The notes: generated by a model not told the origin, from the letters alone. A stretch of 64,000 nt of DNA from Cephalotrichum gorgonifer (GCA_900312665.1 ONZQ02000008.1:1178001-1242000), one strand, 5' to 3'; shown: positions 1-13,034, numbered from the stretch's first letter. A program made the numbers and translations.

Positions 1-990
1 TAGCATTTCGGCGCCAACTCTCGGTGCCACGGCGCAATATCCTACAAAGCAGGCGCCCTCTACCCCTACCGGCTCGTCACGGGCCTCTGGAAATACCTCC
101 TCAAACGATACCCCTCCCGCCTCGCCATCATCGCCCACGCCCCCGCAACATCCATCTCCGTGTCCCCGTCCCCCTCGGCGCCGTTCCTCATACACACTCC
201 CAGTAGAACTTACTCCGCCCGGCACATAATCCACGCGACGAACGCATACGCTTCGCACCTCATCTCGTCGTTGAGGGACCGCATCGTGCCAGTCCGCGCC
301 CACATGACCTCGCAGCGCCCGGGGTCTCTATTCCCCTCGCTCACGTCGCCCGGCCTCCGGTCCTGGAGCGTGATATACGGCCAGGGATTCGAGTACGTCA
401 CCCAGCGGCCCAGCCCGGACGGGAAGGGCGACCTGCTCGTCGGCGGGGGTTGGGCCCGCTCGCCGTCCGGCGGAGCTGACGCCATCGATGTCTCGGCGGA
501 CAATGACGTCGAGCCGTTTACTGCCCGGTACTTGGAGGGTGCGCTCCGGGATCTGTTCGCCCCGAAGTGGGGGGAGGGAGGCGGCGTCGAGCTCACCTGG
601 TCGGGAATCATCGGCGTGACGCCCGATTCGCTTCCCTTCGTGGGGAGATTGGGCGCCAGCGCCACGGCGCGGGTCGTCCCTAGCTCGGTGACGGGTACGG
701 GTGCGGGTCGGAGTGTGGGGAAGGCGGGAAGTGGGCCAGCGGAGTGGATTTCGGCGGGGTATAACGGCGAGGGTATGGTTTTTGCCTTCCTATCCGGTAC
801 GGCACTGGCGGCCCACGTAGCCGGGAGGGAATCCGAGGAGATGCCCCGTGAGCCCGGGATGCCAGCCGGTAAGGTCTCCGACTGGTTCCCACCCGAGCTG
901 TACATCTCCGAGGAGAGGTTGAGCGGGGACGGTGTAAGAAGGGACCCAGAAGGGCTATTCTCCTGCCCCCCACGCGGCACTTCCGTCTAG
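1..990 (+). CDS. FAD-dependent oxidoreductase, DAO family (3' part)
   Basis: The reading frame is open from base 4 to the TAG at 988-990 and gives the last 328 residues of a longer protein; the gene enters from the left edge. Bases 1-3 (tag) could be an intron acceptor, since the frame has a stop exactly there. Family-typical blocks are seen: AGALYPYRLVTGLWKYLL near the start, HATNAYASHLI (the strand after the substrate loop), SGIIGVTPDSLPFVGRL, and near the C-terminus SAGYNGEGMVFAFLSGTALA, the Gly-rich segment that contacts FAD in D-amino-acid-oxidase-like (PF01266) enzymes. The N-terminal GxGxxG dinucleotide site would lie left of the window. Substrate cannot be told; fungal members oxidise amines or amino acids. 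No signal for compartment is visible in the part present. Confidence 0.85.
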
Positions 991-1569
991 CCTCCCAGCC
1001 CCCTTCCCAGCGCGATGGCTGGGGGCTACCATTCTCACTGTCCCGCGGCGGACGTACGATTTGCACATAGGGCGCTCTTAGTACAACGGTTTATTAGATC
1101 CTGATGGAATTCCTGTAACTGGGTATCTGAGTCTTTTAGCGTATTTTCCTCCTCCGAGCCTTTCATGCAGGGCCATGCCTCTCGTCACCACCCGCTCTTT
1201 TCTGCTGCTTCCATCATCTTAGAAGGATATTCCTTTTAACAAAGCAAAAAAAACAAGCCTCTCTACCCGCCCCTTCCCCCCTTCCTTGAAGAGAGAAAAA
1301 AAAAGAAAAAGCCCAGCAAAATCCGAAACGAGGGCCTCGTCCATAACAAGTCTGAGAAGGAAGCCCCATGGGCTGGGACGCCAATCGGAAAAAAAAAGGA
1401 CGAAAGAGAAAGAAAGAAAGAAAAAGTGGGAAGCCGTAGGAACTCCAACCGACCAGAAACCAAAATGCTCCCTCCATATTATACCATGACAAAACACCAC
1501 AATTAAATCCCCTCCCACCCAAAGTATGCATGTTCCGAAGCCCCAAGATTCCCTGTCGTAACTTCCTTC
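991..1569. other. Intergenic, convergent 3' ends
   Basis: Spacer between the oxidoreductase and the next gene, which points toward it. It holds purine-rich runs (GAAAGAAAGAAAG near 1405-1427) and A-tracts consistent with 3' untranslated sequence. I see no gene in it. Confidence 0.6.
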
Positions 1570-2909
1570 TCAGTTCTTCTCCACCGCCTTACCCTTCCCC
1601 TTGTTTGCCTTGGTCGCAGCCGCCGCCTGCCTCTCCCCCAGCTCGTCCTGTCCGTGAACCTCCATCGGACTAACCAGCGGGCTCGCCAGCCCCGGGCTCC
1701 CGCTGATGCTCTCCGCCCTCCCGTGGCCCAGCAGGCCGCTCCTCACGCTCGCGCCGTCTCCCACAACGCTCTGCCGCGTGTAGATGCTGTTCCGCTCGCT
1801 CTGGAGCGCCGCGCCGCCGGCCGTGGGCATGACCCCCGCGGCGGAGTACAGGCTCGTACGCTCGCCTGCCACGCGCTGCAGGCCTGGGGTGGTAGGCATT
1901 GTGCCGTCGACGTTCGCGCTCAGAACGCTCAGCGGGAGGCTCTCGCGGCTGCCGCCCCACAGCGACGATGGGGCTAGAGCGCGAACTGAGGCATCCGTGT
2001 CGAAGGAGCGGCGGCGGCGGCGCTTGCTGCTCGACGCGAGGGTTAGGATGGACGCGTTGTCCGTGAGGAGGTTGTTCGCCGTCGCGCTCGAGTATGTCGT
2101 GGGGTGAGACGGCTGTTGTTGCTGTGTTTGGGGGGGTGCCAGGTGAGGAGGTAGCGCGGAGGCAGGGGACGTGGTCGGGAAGGGCTGGTTGAAGGCTATG
2201 GAGTGCGCATTGGTCGCGCTGCTGTTGTGAGAGCCGGCAGGGCCCTGGTGGTGGGCGTTGAGGTGCACGCTAGCGTTGCCGTTCGCGAGGGACTGGATCG
2301 TCGTGAGGGTAGTGGTCAGGGACCGGACGGAAGGCGCGGGGGAGGAGAAGGTGCTGCCGCCTTTCTCCTGGCCACCACCGGTCGTGCGTGCTGTCCCCGT
2401 CACCGAGGAGGCGCCGTGCGACGGCGCATCGCGGTCTGTGGAAATGGTGAGGGCGTCGGACCTCCCGCCGGCCGTAGGGGGCGCCCTGACCTCGACGGAA
2501 GAGCGCGGGGATCGTCGTTCTAAGGTGGTCTCGCTACCGCTCCTAGTTGAGGCGAAGCTGGCGTTGTCGTTATGTTGGCTCGCCCGGGCGCGGCCGTTGC
2601 CGGCAAAGCCAGACTGAGGGTAGGGGTTGTTCTTCTTATCGGAGCGCCGCTTTCCATGGATGCGCAGCTTTGAGGGGCCGGACTGCCCGGGGCCGGCGCC
2701 GGAGGACGACGCCTTGAAGCTGGTGAGCTTCTTGACCCACGTGGCGAAGGGCCGCCGCCTGACTGGCCGGTCGGGTCGTTGCTCTGGAGGGCTCGTTGTC
2801 AGTTCGGACGGATCGCCGAGTGTTTGGTGGCGAACGAGATGAAGCGGATGTAGCTAAAAGGGGATGGCGACTTACCGTGAGGTGGGAGGGCGCTTTCCGC
2901 AGCGGCCAT
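1570..2909 (-). CDS. Conserved fungal low-complexity protein, unknown function
   Basis: Two exons: 2909-2876 and 2783-1570 (intron 92 nt, donor GTAAGT, acceptor CCTCCAG), 415 residues. The protein opens MAAAESALPPH, continues with a basic stretch (RRRPFATWVKKLT, then KLRIHGKRRSDKKNNPYP) and then becomes Ser/Thr/Ala-rich. Conserved-looking blocks are STFSSPAPSVRSLTTTLTTI, ATANNLLTDNASILTLASS directly followed by KRRRRRSFDTDASVRALAPS, and GGSRESLPLSVLS. The tail is lysine-rich (KANKGKGKAVEKN). I recognise this as a family kept across Pezizomycotina; some members carry a polycystin-like channel name in annotations, but I see no membrane segment that supports a channel. It is divergent from MLH3, sharing a 716-bp spacer. 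The start was chosen because it is the only ATG that splices in frame. Confidence 0.8.
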
Positions 2910-3625
2910 GGCCGAGGTAGAGTTGAGGATTGTCAGGTGTGGGACGGGACGATTCTTAGAGCAACTTGAGCCGTCTTGTGTAATGGCAGATTCAATGGCC
3001 GGGTGTGGGTAGGCCCTGGAAGGTACAAAGGGGGGCGGTCGGTTTTCTTGAAGTGCTCGATGCTGTCTGCTGTCGTCGGGTAGAGGCGGTTTATAGTTGG
3101 AAGGAATGGGTACCGGAATCCGCTGTGGGATGGCAAGGAGTTGTACAAAGAAAAATCAAAGGCCAAACGAGTGAGGTCTTTGATGGCTATACGGGCAAAT
3201 GTTCAGAGGCGCGCGTCGTGGCGAGAGGTTGCATGCTAGGGAGGACACGGAGTTTGAAGATGAGAATCAGGCTAAAGCCGATGGCATTGATGGTAGGTGC
3301 TCGGACTAAGGTGGAGGGGCGGAGGCGAGGGAGCCCAAATGAAGTGGCCTGATGACGACAGCCAGCCGTAGACAGCCGACAGATTGTGGAGTGAGTTGGT
3401 CAGATTACATCATCGATACCATCTGGGAACATGACATGTCTAGACGGACTTTCTGGGCAGCTGCAGGCAGTCGACAAGGAGCTATCTCACCTCCAGGTTC
3501 CATCGTCAACATCAATTGTCCTAGTCCTACTCAGTCTGCTGGTGCGCTCTCCCAAGTTCACCTCTTCGACTCTCCATTTACCTCTCCTGGGGCCACCACG
3601 AAATGAACAGTCCGTAGTCGGGGCC
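2910..3625. promoter_or_regulatory. Divergent promoter region of the low-complexity gene and MLH3
   Basis: 716 bp between two gene starts on opposite strands. No further gene is visible. It should hold both promoters, but I can point to no specific site. Confidence 0.45.
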
Positions 3626-6382
3626 ATGTCCATACGGCCCCTGCCGCGTCATGTCGCCCAGCAGATCAAGTCTTCCGTCACCATCACCTCACTGAACGAC
3701 ACCGTGAACGGGCTCGTGAAGAACGCCCTCGATGCAGAGGCCTCGACCGTCAACATCTATCTGGACTATGCGAGGGGAAACTGCACAGTCGAGGACAATG
3801 GCATCGGAATTCCGCCGTCGGAGTTCCACCCCGATGGTGGCCTAGCCAAACCTCACCGTACGTGACCCTGTATATTGTCTAACTTTCGAAACTTTCAAGC
3901 GCCCGTGTCATAGGCTCATAGAAAATGTAGATACATCAAAGTTCGACTACCCTTATGAGTGCCATGGCTCAAACGGCGACTTCCTCGCCGCCGTAGCAGC
4001 TCTGTCTCTGCTGGGAATCACCTCGCACCACCGCCAGCACCATTCTCACAACTCTCTTGCGGTCCACCACTCCGCGATTGTGTCCCGCCACACCCCTTCA
4101 CTCCCGGAGCAGAGGCTAGTCTCGTTCAGCCATGGCACGCGCATCTCTGTCCGTGACTTGTTCGGGTCCATACCAGTGCGGGCCAAACTGAGGCCGGCCG
4201 CCGGAGATCGGGCCTCGATCGAGAAGGAGTGGCGGCTGCTGCTTAGGAATATCGTCGGGCTCCTATTGCCCTGGCCCGGTTCCGTTTCGGTGTACATCAA
4301 GGAGACGAACGCAGGCCTTGAGCTACGCTTCCGTCTTCCGCAGGCGCAGACGTCCGGATCCACTCCTGCATCTCACGACCTAGTCTCTCGGGTATCGCGA
4401 ATTCTAACACAGTCAAACCTCGCCGACGCCGCCGATGCAGAGTCTTGGGAAACAGTCGGGGCGTCGGCAGGAGGGATGTCAGTGATCGGATGCATCTCAC
4501 TGAACCCCGTCGCCACCCGGCGATCTCAGTTCATTTGTTTGGGCATACAGCCGATCCCCAGTGACTCGGGGTCTAACGTGCTGTACGAGGAGATCAACCG
4601 CCTATTCGCAGCCTCGTCCTTTGCCCTAGATGACGACGCTTCCAAGGGACAAGGGTCGAAAGGAAGTATCTTCGGGCGAAAACCCAAGCGAGGCATTGAC
4701 CGGTGGCCCATGTTCTACTTCCGCATAGACCTTACAGGTCAGAAGGATGCATGTCACAATCTGGACCAGTTTCTCGACCAGGGACACCGTGTCGGGGCCG
4801 TGATCGACCTGCTCAAAGCTATATGCTACGAGTTCCTGAGGAAGCACCACTTTAATCCCAGGCCTAACCACCTATCCATTGAACGACGGCAGTCCCGTAG
4901 TCGTGATAGCTCACCGTCTTCGGGTCCGAGCACCGCCCCGACTCGACCCAAGAAGAAGACCAGCCCCGGCGTGGGCCGCTCGCCTTTCGACATGTGGAGT
5001 CGTGTCAAGGCTGGAACGCCAGTGACCGTAACCAAGTCTGACCCTAATGTGGCGCCACCAACTTCTCACAAGGACGGGCTTGGGCGTCGAGAGCACGACA
5101 GCCCCCTGGGAAGTGAACCTCTTTTGAGTAGGGAAGGGAAGCTACTTCGGCCCCCGTTTCCAGAAGCCCTAGGGCCGACGGAAGCCAAGACCTTCAAGGC
5201 AACTCTTCCGAGCGGGACTCCCAGCGCCCCCGGACCGGGATCTGCCGCGCCCGCCACCCCAGGAGCGCCTCCCGAACTTGAAGACTCTCGTGCAGAACAG
5301 CCTTCTAACCCACTTCAGAGCGGCTCCAACCAACCTAGTGAATGGGTCGCGGATATCCTGAAGACATGGGTCAATCCAGTCTTCGCCCCCGTCCAACCCG
5401 CCATCCCCAAAACCTACGAAGACACCTTACTCAGCGGCGCCACCTCCCAGATTCTCCCACCCGGGACCCCGTCCACCGCCCCCCTCCAAAGTCGCATATC
5501 CCGCCACGCCCTACTGTCCGCGGAAGTAATATCCCAGGTCGACAAGAAATTCATCCTCATCAAGCTCCCGCCGGCAGCACAGGACCCCCCCCCGGCCGAC
5601 GACGACGACCCCTCCCTCCTCGTCCTCATAGACCAGCACGCCGCCGACGAGCGGTGCCACCTCGAGGAGCTGACGCGCGCCTACTTCTCCCTCTCCGGCC
5701 GCGCGGCGTCGGACCCTCTCCCGGAGCCCATCCGCTTCGAGGTCCCGCGGCGCGAGGGCGCGCTCCTGCTCCGGTTCCGAGAACACTTTGCCCGCTGGGG
5801 CGTGGCCTACGGCGTCGCGCGGACGGAGGTCACGGTGCTGGGCCTGCCGCCGAGCATCCTCGAGCGGTGCAGGCAGGAGCCGCGGCTGCTGATCGAGCTT
5901 CTGCGCGCCGAGATCTGGAAGCTGGACGAGCGGGGGGCGCTGCCTCCCGGGCCGTCGTCCTCTGGGAGGGGTGAGGCAGGGGATACGGGCGGCGAGTGGG
6001 TTAGGCTTTTCAATGGGTGTCCGGCGGGTATACTCGACCTTTTGAACTCGAGGGCCTGTAGGAGTAAGTATCTATGTCCATATCCATAGCCACACCCAAC
6101 CCCCCTTCCTTTCCCGAGCGCCTTCATAGATTACATATCCGGCCAGCAAACCTCGGACCGGATACCGACTTTAATGCTAACACCCAAACAGGCGCAATAA
6201 TGTTCAACGACCCCCTCTCGAGGGACGAGTGCGTCTCCCTCGTGTCGCGCCTCGCGTCCTGCGCGCTCCCCTTCCAGTGCGCGCACGGGCGGCCCTCCAT
6301 GGTTCCCCTGTTGGATCTCGGCCGCGGCCCTCCAGGGGATGTCTCCGCCCCTGTTTCTTTTAAGTCGTGGCTTGAGAGGTAG
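3626..6382 (+). CDS. MLH3: DNA mismatch repair protein MLH3 (MutL homologue)
   Basis: Three exons: 3626-3857, 3931-6063 and 6192-6382, 851 residues. The N-terminus is a GHKL ATPase of MutL type: motif I is [13 protein letters not shown] (residues 28-40), motif II EDNGIGI (56-62), then HHTSKFDYP across the first splice and [19 protein letters not shown]. The middle is a Pro/Ser-rich linker. The C-terminus has the endonuclease motif [12 protein letters not shown] (from residue 645, fitting DQHAx2Ex4E), ACRSAIMFND across the second splice, and CAHGRPS (from 818), the metal-site motifs of MLH3/PMS1-type nucleases. In MutL the ATPase general base is Glu29 and the Mg ligand Asn33; here residue 29 is Gly while Asn33 is kept. 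The family partner is MLH1, acting in mismatch repair and meiotic crossover resolution. Splice phases all agree. Confidence 0.93.
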
Positions 6383-6975
6383 GATAACGGTTGCTAGAAA
6401 AAGGGGAAATGGGATAACAGTGCGTGTTTAGAAATCTATTAGATGTTAGATACCAAAGCGGAAAGCAGGAGGAAGAAGGAACATGAAAAAAAAATGGCGT
6501 TTGTACGTATATTCTAAATATGAAAACCCCTGTATAACCCGTCACGCCTTCCCTTCGTCTTTCCTGGCATTACGCATTACATCGGCCTGGATGAAATACA
6601 TGCTCCCCCCCCCGTTTTTTTTTCTCATGAAGCAACGTCGTGTAAAGGTATCTCATGCCGTCATAATCATAATTACCTCCCCCGCCCTCCGACCCAGCGT
6701 GTAGCTCCCACCTTTCACCGCCGCAAAGACATAGCAAAAAGAGGAAAGAAGTACATGAAGCAGAGCCAGATGCAAGGAACCATTACCCACTACCTCCCCT
6801 CTACTCCCCTCCCCTCTCCTGTCTCCTATGCCCTTCTGTCCCTTGCCCCCTACCTTCTCCCCACGAAACGACACCATCATTAAAGCGACAATGCAAATGT
6901 AAAGCAAACAAAAATAAAAGGAAAGGGGAAAAAAACGAGCCAGTGAACACAAAACCCAAAACGGCAAATACTCTC
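6383..6975. other. Intergenic, convergent 3' ends
   Basis: 3' flanks of MLH3 and the Zn2Cys6 gene. C9 and T9 runs at about 6605-6623 and A/T-rich stretches; no gene seen. Confidence 0.6.
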
Positions 6976-9900
6976 TCAACTTCCCATCCCGTCATACATG
7001 TTCATCGCGGGCAGATACGCCATCCACTCAGGCATGACCTCCCCCTGCATCCCCAGCGCTCCGACGTCCATCTCCTGTCCGTCGACGAACGAAATGACGT
7101 CCTGGTCTTGCGCGTACATGTCGCGATGATATCCACCCCCACCTCCGCCCCCTCCGCCGCCCATGCCCGCAAACTGGGGCCTCCCCCTCCTCTCGACATC
7201 CTGGTGCTGCTCTTGGTGCTGATGCGGCGGCGGCGACGCTCTCTGCATGACGGGCTCATAGCCTGACGCGTGAGACGCGGGTGTGTACGGCATCCCACCC
7301 ACGTGTACATTTCCAGTCCGGTCCACCGACGGCGGCGGCGTTATCGTGTCTCCGGGTGGTAGGTGCTCTAGGCCCCGCATCGCCTTCGTCGGCGTGCGGG
7401 CGTTGGTGGGAGTTGGCCTGCGGTTGCGCTGGACGGGCATCTGCGACTGGCGAATGGCCGAGGTCGTCGGCTGGTACGCTCTTTGACGCGCGGGATCGAT
7501 AATCACGTTCTGTGGCGTCTCCCCCATGTCACGGACGTGCATCGCCTGTGCAGAGCGCTGCATGCCCCCCTCCATATCCTGATCCATGAGCGGAAGGTTC
7601 GAGCTAGGAGAGTCCGTCGTTCCCGCGAGAGACCACGCGACGGGCAGGGCGTTGGACCTCGGCGCCTCGAGCGCCGGGAACCGACCCATCGAGGACCCGC
7701 GACGGGGGACCGGCCTCGTGTTCCCGTATACCTCGAACCTGTACGTCTCGACGTCCCACCTCCCCTCGGACTTCTGGTCTAGCGCCGTGAGGATATATCC
7801 GACGCCGCCCCAGTACCGGTACATTTGCGCCAGCGCACCGTAGCACCGCTGGAAATTCTGGCTAGCTGCGGACGCGAGCAGGGAGTGGTGCGTGCCGGAA
7901 GACCTAGCCTCGCTGGGAACCCCCTCGCTGTGCGGCCTCGGCTGCGTGGTTCCGGTCTCCGGTGGAGAGGCAGCGGGCGATACGGGCCTGGACGCACTGA
8001 CCGCGGTTTCCACGAGGAACGCGCACGCAGCGATGTAGATAGGCTGCGAGGTAAAGGGGTTCCCGATGAAGCTCCTAGAGTCAATGAGCTCCGCGAACGC
8101 GAGGATGTCGGCGATGGTCTTGGCGCTCGACATGGAGAGCTCCCTGCTGTTGGGCAGGAGCTGGCGAGATCGTCCGAGTCCGCCAAAGGGTGCCAGGAGC
8201 GTCGGCTGGTGCAGTATTATTATTAGGGCGTGGAACCAGAAGTGGAGTAGTATGAAGGTGGTGGCCTTTCCCGCCGTCACGTAGGCCCTGAAGTTGGCGG
8301 CGTTGAAGTCGAGACGCTGATTTAGTGCGTGGTGTTGCTTGGTGAGCTCGGCCTCCATAGCTGCGAGTTTGTTCCATCTCTCATCTGTCAGGTCTCTCAC
8401 ATTCCGAACATTGTTCAAGACATCAGATACCCGTCCATAGAGGTGTATGATCCTGACGAAGTGTGGGTAGGGGTCGGGCCACCCCGTCGCGGGGTCGACA
8501 GCGGGCTCCGGTAGGGCGAGTTCCAAGTCGTCGTTCCTGAGGGTGACAGGCCGACCCGTGCCGGATGATATTACCCTGTCAAGAATGAAGACGGCCCATA
8601 AAGTATCAATCCTCCCCTGCTCGACTTCCTGCTGCTCGCTCCGAGAAAGGCTGCCCGCAGGTGTCTTCGCCCCCTCGAGGTCGAAGTTTCCATCATCGGC
8701 GCCTCCGCCAGCGGTCATTGGCCGGCTCCATTGTGTGGTATACCATGGGTCCTTCTCCCCCTGGTACTTTACACCAACCACCTTCTGCAAGCCCAAATCG
8801 ACGGCCATCCGGATCGCGAGGCCGAGGTACATCCATAACGCGCTATCTTGGTTGGCTCCGAACCCTTCGTACGCCATAAGCAGAAAGGCCTGGACGGCGC
8901 CGACCGAGGGGCACGGGAACATATCAACAGTAGCCGCCTTCGCGCGCTGCGCGTAGAACTGACCATACTCGGACCTTGGGACACTGCCGCCGCCTCGGCT
9001 GAAGACGGCCGAGTCGGAAAATCTCGCGGCCAAGGCGCAGACGGCGTCTACCAGAATCGGCTCGACCCTCTTCTCCTTAACCGATTCGTAAAATTTCTCG
9101 TGTCTAAGGAATGGGAAGTTAGAGCCCAGGTGGAGGAAAAACGTATGTATAAGGCCCAGAATTAAAGGTGGGACCGGCCCGGGGTCGCCGGGATCATATG
9201 TGGGCAGCCCGTCCGGAAATAACACATCGCCGTCTCTATGGTCGTTGAAACTAGCCGCGGACGGCCCCAAGGCAGGTGCAGGCGAGGCTTCCGAGAGCGA
9301 TGCCGTGGTGTTGCGCCGCCGTCGGGCATTCACAGACACGACTACTTGCTTGAAGCCTGGGACGATGGCTGTCGGCCCGAAGTATCGAAAATAGGGAACA
9401 CGGCGGGCCTCGGGGCGACGGCCATACCAAGGCTCGGCCGCCGGATTTCCGTGCTCCTCTGAAAACGTCCGGCCATCAGAAAATCCACTGTCCCGACGTC
9501 GGGTATTGTCTAACGGGGAGTCGTTCTGGGAGAGTGCGAACGCGGATGTTCTCCGGAGGCCGGCGCCGATTGCATGTTCCGTTGGCGGCCCGCCGATTGG
9601 GGATGACGTGAATCGCGCGGCGCCGAGTTTGGATTTGGAATGGCGTCTCTCATGCTCGTCGTCTGAATCGTCCTCATACTTGTACGACAGGGTGCCGCCC
9701 ATCACGTCCCCCTCGGTTCCTTCCAAACCATCTCCATACCTTTTCTTCTCCGTTTCGTCGCTGTAGCCTTGGCACGTGTGGTTATTTTTCGTACAAGTCG
9801 AGCAGACGGGCCGTTCGCCGAAGCATCTCGTTTTCCGCCTCCGGCAAGTCAAGCAGCTGTGGGCCGAGTGAGTTCTGTTAATAGAGCCAAAAGAAAATTT

Positions 9901-10100
9901 ACGACAATAATTTGCCGGCTCGCTAATATGAAATGTCGGGGAAGGGCAGAACCCCGATACCCGGTGGGCTGGGAACGAGGCGTCCAGGACAAGACTCACG
10001 CAGCGTTGATTCTCCTTCGCTTCGCTGGAGGCTGGCCCTGGCTGTGGACAAACCGGATCTTTCTTTGAGGGGGGAAACCCCCATTGAGTATGGTGGACAT
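6976..10100 (-). CDS. Zn2Cys6 transcription factor with fungal-specific regulatory domain
   Basis: Two exons: 10100-10000 and 9856-6976, 993 residues. The donor GTGAGT at 9999 and acceptor CCCACAG join to give INAACLTCRRRKTRC, a classic zinc-cluster opening preceded by the basic QPPAKRRR. The cluster (about residues 35-62) has spacing C-x2-C-x6-C-x6-C-x2-C-x6-C. The middle region contains blocks typical of the fungal transcription factor domain PF04082: AYEGFGANQDSALWMYLGLA followed by IRMAVDLGLQK, and later DTLWAVFILDRVISSGTGRP. The C-terminal third is low-complexity with a run of ten Gly near the end (7135-7165) and His/Gln-rich stretches. Another ATG at 10131 is out of frame and would need an extra intron with a poor donor. 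I cannot name the regulator or its targets. Nuclear DNA binding is inferred from the cluster. Confidence 0.9.
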
Positions 10101-12099
10101 TCCGGTGTTACACGTACTCAGAGCGAGGCATGATGCTTGGGGTCGGGAAGAGGCAGGCGAGGTGGTCCAGAATGGATATTAGTAGACGACGAGGAACTGA
10201 GCTGGTGAGATGGTATCGACGAGAAGGAAATTAAGATGAAGCCAGCATGTATTTGACAGTTGATAGCGGAACTCCCAGGAAGAAAAGTGACGAGACCCTG
10301 TCAAGGCTGAGATCATCTGTTGGGTAGAACCAAGGAATTGTATCGCAAGGGAAGATTATCCGTTCATGTTGGGGAAAGAAGAAGAGTACAGGGAAGAACG
10401 CGCGGATCACAACGGAGTTAGAGGTGGGTGATGTGTGTGTGTACCATACTCTTAGTAGCGGCTCGAGGACAACGCCAGGTGCCAGATGCGTCAAGGTATC
10501 CTGATGATCATTCTGAGAGCGGGAGCGGCGTGGACGGACAGGGCTACCTACTTCGGACGCTGACAGGGGAGGTGGTCTTCAGGTCCCAACTAACATGCAT
10601 TAGGATGTTACAACGTGGGGTGCACGAAGGGGAGTAAGGGTACGGAAATGGAGGGAGGGTAGAGATAGAGAGGCGCGCTGTATGGACGAGCTGGGGGCGG
10701 GGGGCGTCTGGGAGCGTCTTAACAATGTTCAGCTATCGTGGGCTCCTAAGGTATTTCCGGATGGAGTCAGTGGTGTGGGAGACAAGGAGCCAATGCACGG
10801 AGTACATCGACAGTGTACTGCTTAATAGATCTATGGGAGGCTATATCCATCGGGCCTTCCGCTTCAGAGAGGGTCATCATGCGGCTCAAAAGGTACATGT
10901 CCTGTAAGTAGAAGAGTATGGGGTGGAATTTTTAGACGGAAGCTACGACAGGCGGGATGGGAGCACACGGGAGAGAAGGAGCGAACCCAAACATTGGCAG
11001 GCACAGGCTTCAAGATGCGGGTTGGGGTCGGGGGCGGCAGGTGGGGCGTCGCGGGGCTGACAGGCACTACTCCGCAAACAATTGAAGTTGGAGACGCTGG
11101 CGCATGTGCTGTGTGGGTGCGGGGTCGTCTCGCTCCCCCCCAAAGTCACCTCTCCCCCACGGAGCAACAACGGACAAACCACTACCCGGCCGGGAATACA
11201 GGGACTTTCGCGGATCGAGGATGGCCTAGTGGTCGATTATGACGCAGATGAATGCCAAAAAGAAACGGGATCACTTGTGCGACAACGCGGCAACGCGGGT
11301 AATAGGATGAAGACGACGGGCTTGTTTTGGGTGTTCGAGAAGGATGGAGTCACGTTATGGACTGAGAGAAGGGGAAGGGCACGAGTACGCCGATCGCGGC
11401 CGGGATGAAGGAAGAAAGGATGGGAGGAGGCCAGGCAGTGGGAAAGATGGCAAGGTTCGGTTCCTCTCTCATCTCTGGACATTACAACTGAACTGACAAA
11501 AGATTGGATAATCGTGGGCAAACGTCCCACTGGCACTTGTGCTATGCCTCTAGCCTTGGGGTACCTTGCCAGCTCCGCCTTACCTCGATATTCGCAGGGG
11601 TATCTCGAGCGTTCCGCCTCTCCTCCCCGTTCTCGCGTCTTCGGTCACGGGGACTATTACCCTGGCTCTCCAGCGCTGGGGAAAAGGCATGCCTCACCTT
11701 GTATTGTGATGTAGGTTGGTGACTCGGGCAGGACAAGGATACCTATAAGTGTACAGGTTATTGCTCAAGGCTTGAAGAAGTATAAACCAGACCTATCGCG
11801 TGTTACCACCGTCTCACCATCATCCTAAGAAGGCTTGGCGCTGTCGAACAGAGAGGGGAGCCGGGCGGGAAAAGGCCCACCCTCCGGAACACTCATAGCT
11901 GCGAGATAATCCAGACTGTTCGATTGCTGAACCCGACAACACACGTCCCCGAGACCCCCCTGTCGTTGATCCATCCTTGGCGCCCAAGAAAGGTGGCGTC
12001 GCGGACAGCTCGCTTCCACGCACGTTTGTTTGCTCACCATTTACTCAGCTTGACAGCTTTGGGTAATGGTGAGCTGACATGCAAGACGAAGTGTGAACG

Positions 12100-12119
12100 A
12101 AAAAAAAAAAAAAAAAAAA
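12100..12119. repeat. Poly(A) run, 20 bases
   Basis: Twenty consecutive A in the spacer. Slippage-prone; no adjoining transposon ends or target duplication seen. Confidence 0.85.
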
Positions 12120-12997
12120 GAAAGGGACGGGCCCAACAGCCAACCAACCCAACGACAAGTTTGGTCGGACATGGACCCTGCATACAACCGACTGTCCCAA
12201 CCCCGGTATTATGGGGCGTCTAGAACATCAGTTGGTTTGCCCTGCAGACGGGAAAGCCCGAGTGGTACGCTAGCGATGCAAGCTCACCCCCACTGGTGGG
12301 CCCTGCCTGGCGGTCCCTTGATGCCCCTTGCAAGCTAGTTGGTTCTTTTGCCTGCCGGATCGAGGGGCCAGGCAGGAGCGTGGTGCGGGATGGGATGTGA
12401 GAGAGATGATTATTCTTGGCTCTAAGTCCGTGCTTCCAAGCCTCCCGCGCTTCTTCGTTTTTTTCGTCCCATCTCATGATCCTGAGTAATAGCGCCGGGA
12501 TTGGAAGGCTATCCTGGGATTTCCGTCGTTTTAAGAGCTCTGGAGCCGGCCTTGTGGAACATCCGCCGTTCAGGGGATACCTTGGACTGTCCGTTACTTT
12601 GGGAGGATCCGGTTGCGGGCGTGGTAATATTTATTAGGTTCTAAATTTATACGAGACTCTGGCAAGCGCCAACAGACTTATTGATCGCGTGCTCTTGTCT
12701 GCGAGGTAGAATGTTGGTTCTCTGCTGACCATACTGTGGGCTGTGCGAGCGCACAATCCCTCCGGATGTGGCCTACACACATACCCACCACGGTCCTTGA
12801 GACCCCACACATGGTTGACATGAGTGGTTGGGTCTGTTTGCTTGTCTTTTGTTAGACGGTTTGAATGCCCTCCCTCCTGGTGGTGTAAGTTACAATGCGC
12901 CAAAAGGGAGTAGGGACTCGAGCGCGCACACGGCCTCGAGAAGGGCGAAATAGATGTTAATCCAGAGATGAATGTAAGATTCATCAATGGAATCAGC

Positions 12998-13001
<4 letters not shown>

Positions 13002-13032
<31 letters not shown>
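13002..13032. repeat. (TC)n microsatellite
   Basis: About 15 TC units in uninterrupted tandem, intergenic. Confidence 0.9.

Positions 13033-13034
<2 letters not shown>

Noticed and set aside
10129..10131. Upstream ATG as start of the first Zn2Cys6 gene
   Set aside because: Out of frame with the zinc-cluster exon and followed by a stop after seven codons; an extra 30-nt intron with a weak donor would be needed.
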